A DNA stretch of 64,000 nt from Aurantiochytrium sp. KH105 (lineage: Eukaryota; Sar; Bigyra; Thraustochytrida; Thraustochytriidae): positions 1 to 64,000 of the forward strand of contig BGKB01000218.1 of NCBI GenBank assembly GCA_003116975.1, given 5' to 3'. The position numbers and the translations under genes are program-made. This document shows positions 61,007 through 64,000 of the stretch, in pieces; the first letter of the stretch is position 1; each line of letters opens with the position of its first letter. A model generated the notes under the pieces. The model saw only the letters and a program-made list of their open reading frames with translations. It was not told the origin of the DNA and did no database searches.

Positions 61007-62506
61007 ATGCGTCGGCGCCTGCAGCGCGTGCGCGCAGCTGCTAGACTGCTGGGAGTGCTTGCCCTGGCCAGCGCGCATCATGCTAGCGCAAAGGGATTCA
61101 TCTCCTTTCCACCCTCGCGCAAGATGATGGTCCTCGAAGCCGGCAACCGGCCGCTGCCCAACAATGCAGGCGGCGCGGAACTCGAGTTTCACAAGGGCCA
61201 CGGCCTCTGCGGCGCCCTAGGAAAAGATGCCGACCTCGATGTTAATGCTACAATCTCGCCTAATGCCTTCTTTACCGAAGGAGACGTCATTGACGTCGAC
61301 GTGACACTCGAGTCGCATCGCAAGGGCCACTTTGAGTTTAGGCTGTGCTCGCTTGACGCCAATGACTTCTCACAGGAGTGCTTGAACGAGCATGTGCTGA
61401 AGTTCGACGCTACTTTTACCGCTGCGAGCTACTCTGGACAAATGGAGGACGCCATGCGGTGGTCTCCGGCAGATCTCTTGGAAAACGAGGCTTGCAAGAG
61501 CGACGACGGCACGCCGTTGGGGTCGTGCTGCAACCATGGAGGGGCGTGTACAGATGGAGCGCATAACAGACACCGCTGGACTGTGCCGTCGTCTGCGGCG
61601 GGTCCGATGTACACGATGCGTCTCGTGCTGCCAAGGGGTGTGAGGTGCGAGCATTGCGTTCTTCAATGGTTCTATCAAACAGGCGACGGACTTGGTAGCT
61701 TTCACGGGTATCCCGAAGGTTTCTGGGACTGCGCCGATATTACCATCGCTCGAAAAGAAGACTTGCCAGACTCGATCGAGGCAGGACAGATGAAAAGACG
61801 CTTAACTTTTGAGGACCAGTTTGCTCGAAGAAGGACCGAAACCGGTTGCTGGTCTGCAGTTGGTGATGACCACACATTTTGCAGGACATATAAATGCAGA
61901 CAAAATTACATTAATGATGGGCTCTGCACGACAGATAATCCTTATGATGAGCAAGAAAGCTCTGAAGCCCCAACGGCATCGCCAACAGCGGATAGCACTT
62001 CGGAAGGGAATGGAAGTGAAGGAGAAAATTCCCAAGGACCAACTTCGCCGCCATTAACGCCAGCGCCGACGATTGAACACAATTCTACAGAGAATAATGG
62101 TGAACAAGAAGAATCGGGGGTACCAACCCCAGCGCCAACGCTTGCTGGAAAAGTCAATGATGAAGATTCTGGTAAAAACAGCGATCAAGACGAGGAGGAC
62201 TTTGAATCAGATGATCGTCAGGACTCGTCAAAATCCATGATTCTCGGGGCGTCGGCTGCAGCAGTTGGGGCTGTAGCAGTTGCTGCCAGTGTGTTCTATG
62301 TGTATCGAAACAAGCACACCCATGTGCGAGAAGCTTTACCGGTTGCAATGCACGCAGTCGATGTCAACGATGACGACGCACCTCCGAAGAGTGGAGCCTT
62401 GGGCAAACTTCGGCGAAGTCTTTTTAGAACACCACGCAGCGATGCACAGAACGTCTTTATGGCCAAAGAGGTCGAAGCTGTTGTCGTAGCAAGTCCCGTG
62501 CCGTGA
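61007..62506 (+). CDS. AA15-LPMO-like membrane-anchored protein, copy 2
   Basis: 499 residues. The signal peptide (LLGVLALASAHHASA) differs from copy 1, but from KGFISFPPSRK to WDCAD the two ectodomains are almost the same. The mature start again lacks the His1 of LPMOs; an HH pair sits four residues before KG, but it is too far from PPSR to act as the canonical N-terminal ligand. The site equivalent to the second copper His reads SHRKG. The stalk differs from copy 1: it has an extra Cys-containing segment (TGCWSAVGDDHTFC, YKCRQNYINDGLC) and PT/TPAPT repeats. A membrane helix lies at about 410-437 (SMILGASAAAVGAVAVAAS). The tail ends AKEVEAVVVASPVP, as in copy 1. A cell-surface glycan-binding role is inferred. 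Confidence 0.85.
   Translation: MRRRLQRVRAAARLLGVLALASAHHASAKGFISFPPSRKMMVLEAGNRPLPNNAGGAELEFHKGHGLCGALGKDADLDVNATISPNAFFTEGDVIDVDVTLESHRKGHFEFRLCSLDANDFSQECLNEHVLKFDATFTAASYSGQMEDAMRWSPADLLENEACKSDDGTPLGSCCNHGGACTDGAHNRHRWTVPSSAAGPMYTMRLVLPRGVRCEHCVLQWFYQTGDGLGSFHGYPEGFWDCADITIARKEDLPDSIEAGQMKRRLTFEDQFARRRTETGCWSAVGDDHTFCRTYKCRQNYINDGLCTTDNPYDEQESSEAPTASPTADSTSEGNGSEGENSQGPTSPPLTPAPTIEHNSTENNGEQEESGVPTPAPTLAGKVNDEDSGKNSDQDEEDFESDDRQDSSKSMILGASAAAVGAVAVAASVFYVYRNKHTHVREALPVAMHAVDVNDDDAPPKSGALGKLRRSLFRTPRSDAQNVFMAKEVEAVVVASPVP
61086..61736 (+). repeat. Homogenised ectodomain tract, partner of 59198-59848
   Basis: Second member of the near-identical pair; the flanking signal-peptide and stalk coding sequences are diverged, which points to gene conversion or strong selection rather than a simple recent duplication. 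Confidence 0.85.
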
Positions 62507-63020
62507 GACACTAGGCCTACTATCGTACGTATACCATCATGTTCATAAGCTCAAAATCAATGTTGCAGTTATTATCGGTGGGTGCCCCTACTTGTCTGTC
62601 TGTGTGAATGATTATCGGTCGCGAAAAAATCCGGAGGGAGCGCCTTGGCCGTTCCCTCGCTCGGGGCACAAGCCTCGTGTGTCGCGCAGGCAAATCCAAG
62701 TAAGACAAGCTAGCTGTCTAGCACACGCAGGCTGGCTGATGTGAGTCCATTTTTATCCTTTTTTCTTCTTCTTTTCTAGCTGCGGTATGGCAACTTTCTT
62801 TCGTTTGGCTGCTTTTGCAACTTCCGCTTCCAAGCCACAATGATGCGGCGGCCTTAGCGCAACATTCACGCGCTCGCGCGCTCGGACGATGGCAGCTACG
62901 GCGCAAACAGGAAACGCCCCTGGGCTAGGTCTTCACCGCCGTCGCAGTCGCCGCAGCCGCACGCGGTTCTGCGCACGCGCTGCAGACGGGCAGCCTGGCA
63001 AGCACTCCGCGGGTGAGGAG
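62507..63020. other. Intergenic between AA15-like copies 2 and 3
   Basis: 514 bp, with a short TTTTTTCTTCTTCTTTTC tract near 62759-62776. No gene is seen. Confidence 0.5.
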
Positions 63021-64000
63021 ATGGCGATGTCGGCGAAGGCAATACGTCCCGTGGGGGCGACGAACTCGAAGACTTTGGCCGTGGTGGCTGCGCTCGTGCT
63101 GAGCGCAGCAGTAGGCGCGCGAGGCGAAGGGTTTTTGCTGTTTCCACCTTCGCGGAATCTTGTATACAATGGCGGCTCGCGAGGTGAGAACGGAATTGAC
63201 GACATGGATGCCGGAGGCGCTCAGGCGGAATTCTCAAATGGCCATGGGTTGTGCGGAGACCAAAGTTGGCGACGCGAGATGCAATCGCCGAATGAATTCG
63301 GCGGCGGATTACCTCTCGTCACGTACGCGGAAAATAGCACGATCGAGATCAATGTGACGATCACCACACACCGTAAGGGCTACTTTGAGTTCAGGCTCTG
63401 CGACCTCGACGACGACGGTCTCGATCTGAACGAAGCTATTACGCAAAGCTGTTTGAACGAATACGTGCTCGAGTTCGACATTGAGTACACGGAATCAAGC
63501 TATAAGGATCAGATGGAAGATGGCCGGACTTCGCCGGCAGATTACAAAGGCAGCGGAGGTCTGTCATCCTCCTCGGAAGCGTACAAGTGCAGAAACTTGT
63601 ACGCTTCCCCAACAGGCAGTTGCTGCAACAATGACGGAGATTGCTCGCAACCGAATAGCAACAAGGAACGCTGGGTTGTACCGCTTGCTGAGGCTGGGCC
63701 AGTTTACACTATGCGATACAGTCTTCCAGAAGGCGTAACCTGCGATCGCTGCGTGCTCCAATGGTACTATCAGACCGGCGACGATGAGATTGCATACGAT
63801 GCTCCGAACGGGCTTGCAACGTTTCTCTACCCCGCAGGAACATGGAATTGCGCTGATATCGCGATCGTTCCAGAGAGCGCAAATATCTCCACTCCTGTCA
63901 ACGTGAGTAATTTCTACAAGAGTGTCCTCCTTTCGGGGGAGGAAGAATCAATTGAGATTGCTAGCGGACAAGAAAGTTGCCAGTCCGCAACTGGTGACGA
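63021..64000 (+). CDS. AA15-LPMO-like protein, copy 3 (partial, runs off the window)
   Basis: An open frame from ATG 63021 (MAMSAKAIRPVGATNSKTLA) continues without stop to the last base, about 326 codons. A signal peptide (LAVVAALVLSAAVGARG) precedes EGFLLFPPSRN, so His1 is Glu-Gly here. It aligns through FSNGHGLCG, THRKGYFEFRLCDLDDD, CLNEYVLEFDIEYTESSY, GSCCNNDGDC and CDRCVLQWYYQTGDD to WNCADIAIV. It is clearly diverged from copies 1 and 2 and has an insertion (DLDDDGLDLNEAITQ). The stalk begins at the window end, including ESCQSATGDD, similar to the Cys segment of copy 2. The membrane helix and tail are expected beyond 64000. Confidence 0.85.
   Translation, partial: MAMSAKAIRPVGATNSKTLAVVAALVLSAAVGARGEGFLLFPPSRNLVYNGGSRGENGIDDMDAGGAQAEFSNGHGLCGDQSWRREMQSPNEFGGGLPLVTYAENSTIEINVTITTHRKGYFEFRLCDLDDDGLDLNEAITQSCLNEYVLEFDIEYTESSYKDQMEDGRTSPADYKGSGGLSSSSEAYKCRNLYASPTGSCCNNDGDCSQPNSNKERWVVPLAEAGPVYTMRYSLPEGVTCDRCVLQWYYQTGDDEIAYDAPNGLATFLYPAGTWNCADIAIVPESANISTPVNVSNFYKSVLLSGEEESIEIASGQESCQSATGD

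Noticed and set aside
61055-61090. His-His pair in copy 2 as the LPMO copper ligand
   Set aside because: If cleaved before HH, the His would lie four residues before the KG that aligns with canonical HG, so the spacing to PPSR does not fit.

Overview
The window is nuclear DNA of a protist with compact, GC-rich, mostly intronless genes. It has long uninterrupted reading frames on both strands, short GT-AG introns in a minority of genes, many head-to-head gene pairs, a mitochondrial citrate synthase, a ciliary ZMYND12-like protein and a PHO80-type cyclin. The most likely source is a stramenopile of the thraustochytrid (labyrinthulomycete) type. That placement is inferred from gene style and gene content, because no rRNA or other decisive marker is present. 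I see no tRNA, rRNA, CRISPR array, virus or complete transposon.

Layout. 0-10.9 kb: BTB/nucleotidyltransferase-like protein (-), metallo-beta-lactamase-fold hydrolase (-), ALKBH6 in three exons (+), DHHC palmitoyltransferase (-) head to head with a two-exon WD40 protein (+), a 166-bp tandem repeat that re-copies the end of the WD40 gene, a damaged assembly patch, and a PHO80-like cyclin (+). 11-22.6 kb: SEL1L3-like LamG/Sel1-repeat protein (-) head to head with an unrecognised conserved protein (+), two tandem MDR oxidoreductases (-), a LiuC-like enoyl-CoA hydratase (+) and ribosome biogenesis factor NSA2 (+). 22.8-29.8 kb: membrane RING-CH ligase (-), kelch-BTB protein (+), citrate synthase (-). 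29.8-34.4 kb: a 4.5-kb gene-free mosaic of microsatellites. 34.4-47 kb: a giant SAP/IQ/C2H2 protein (-), WBP2-like GRAM protein (+), an unrecognised protein with weak repeat character (+), ZMYND12-like axonemal TPR protein (-), and a two-exon tandem ubiquitin-like precursor (+). 47.7-55.2 kb: one 2,517-residue gene joining a zinc-ligand-less cytidine deaminase domain, a SAM domain, EF-hand-like segments and 20 Tudor-like repeats. 55.5-58.6 kb: small single-pass membrane protein (-), an imperfect repeat array, and a mitochondrial Glu/Leu-dehydrogenase-family enzyme (+). 59.1-64 kb: three tandem, probably membrane-anchored AA15-LPMO-like proteins; the third runs off the end.

The most unusual content is (1) the AA15-like cluster, whose members all lack the N-terminal copper-binding histidine and whose first two ectodomains have been homogenised while their ends diverged; (2) the pseudo-deaminase/SAM/20x Tudor-like protein; (3) a precursor of two tandem ubiquitin-like domains, the first resembling the FAU/FUBI domain and the second NEDD8 or ubiquitin; and (4) a BTB protein carrying a nucleotidyltransferase-like motif set. 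Branched-chain amino acid breakdown may be represented by the Leu-DH-like enzyme and the LiuC-like hydratase, but they lie 36 kb apart and I see no sign of shared regulation.
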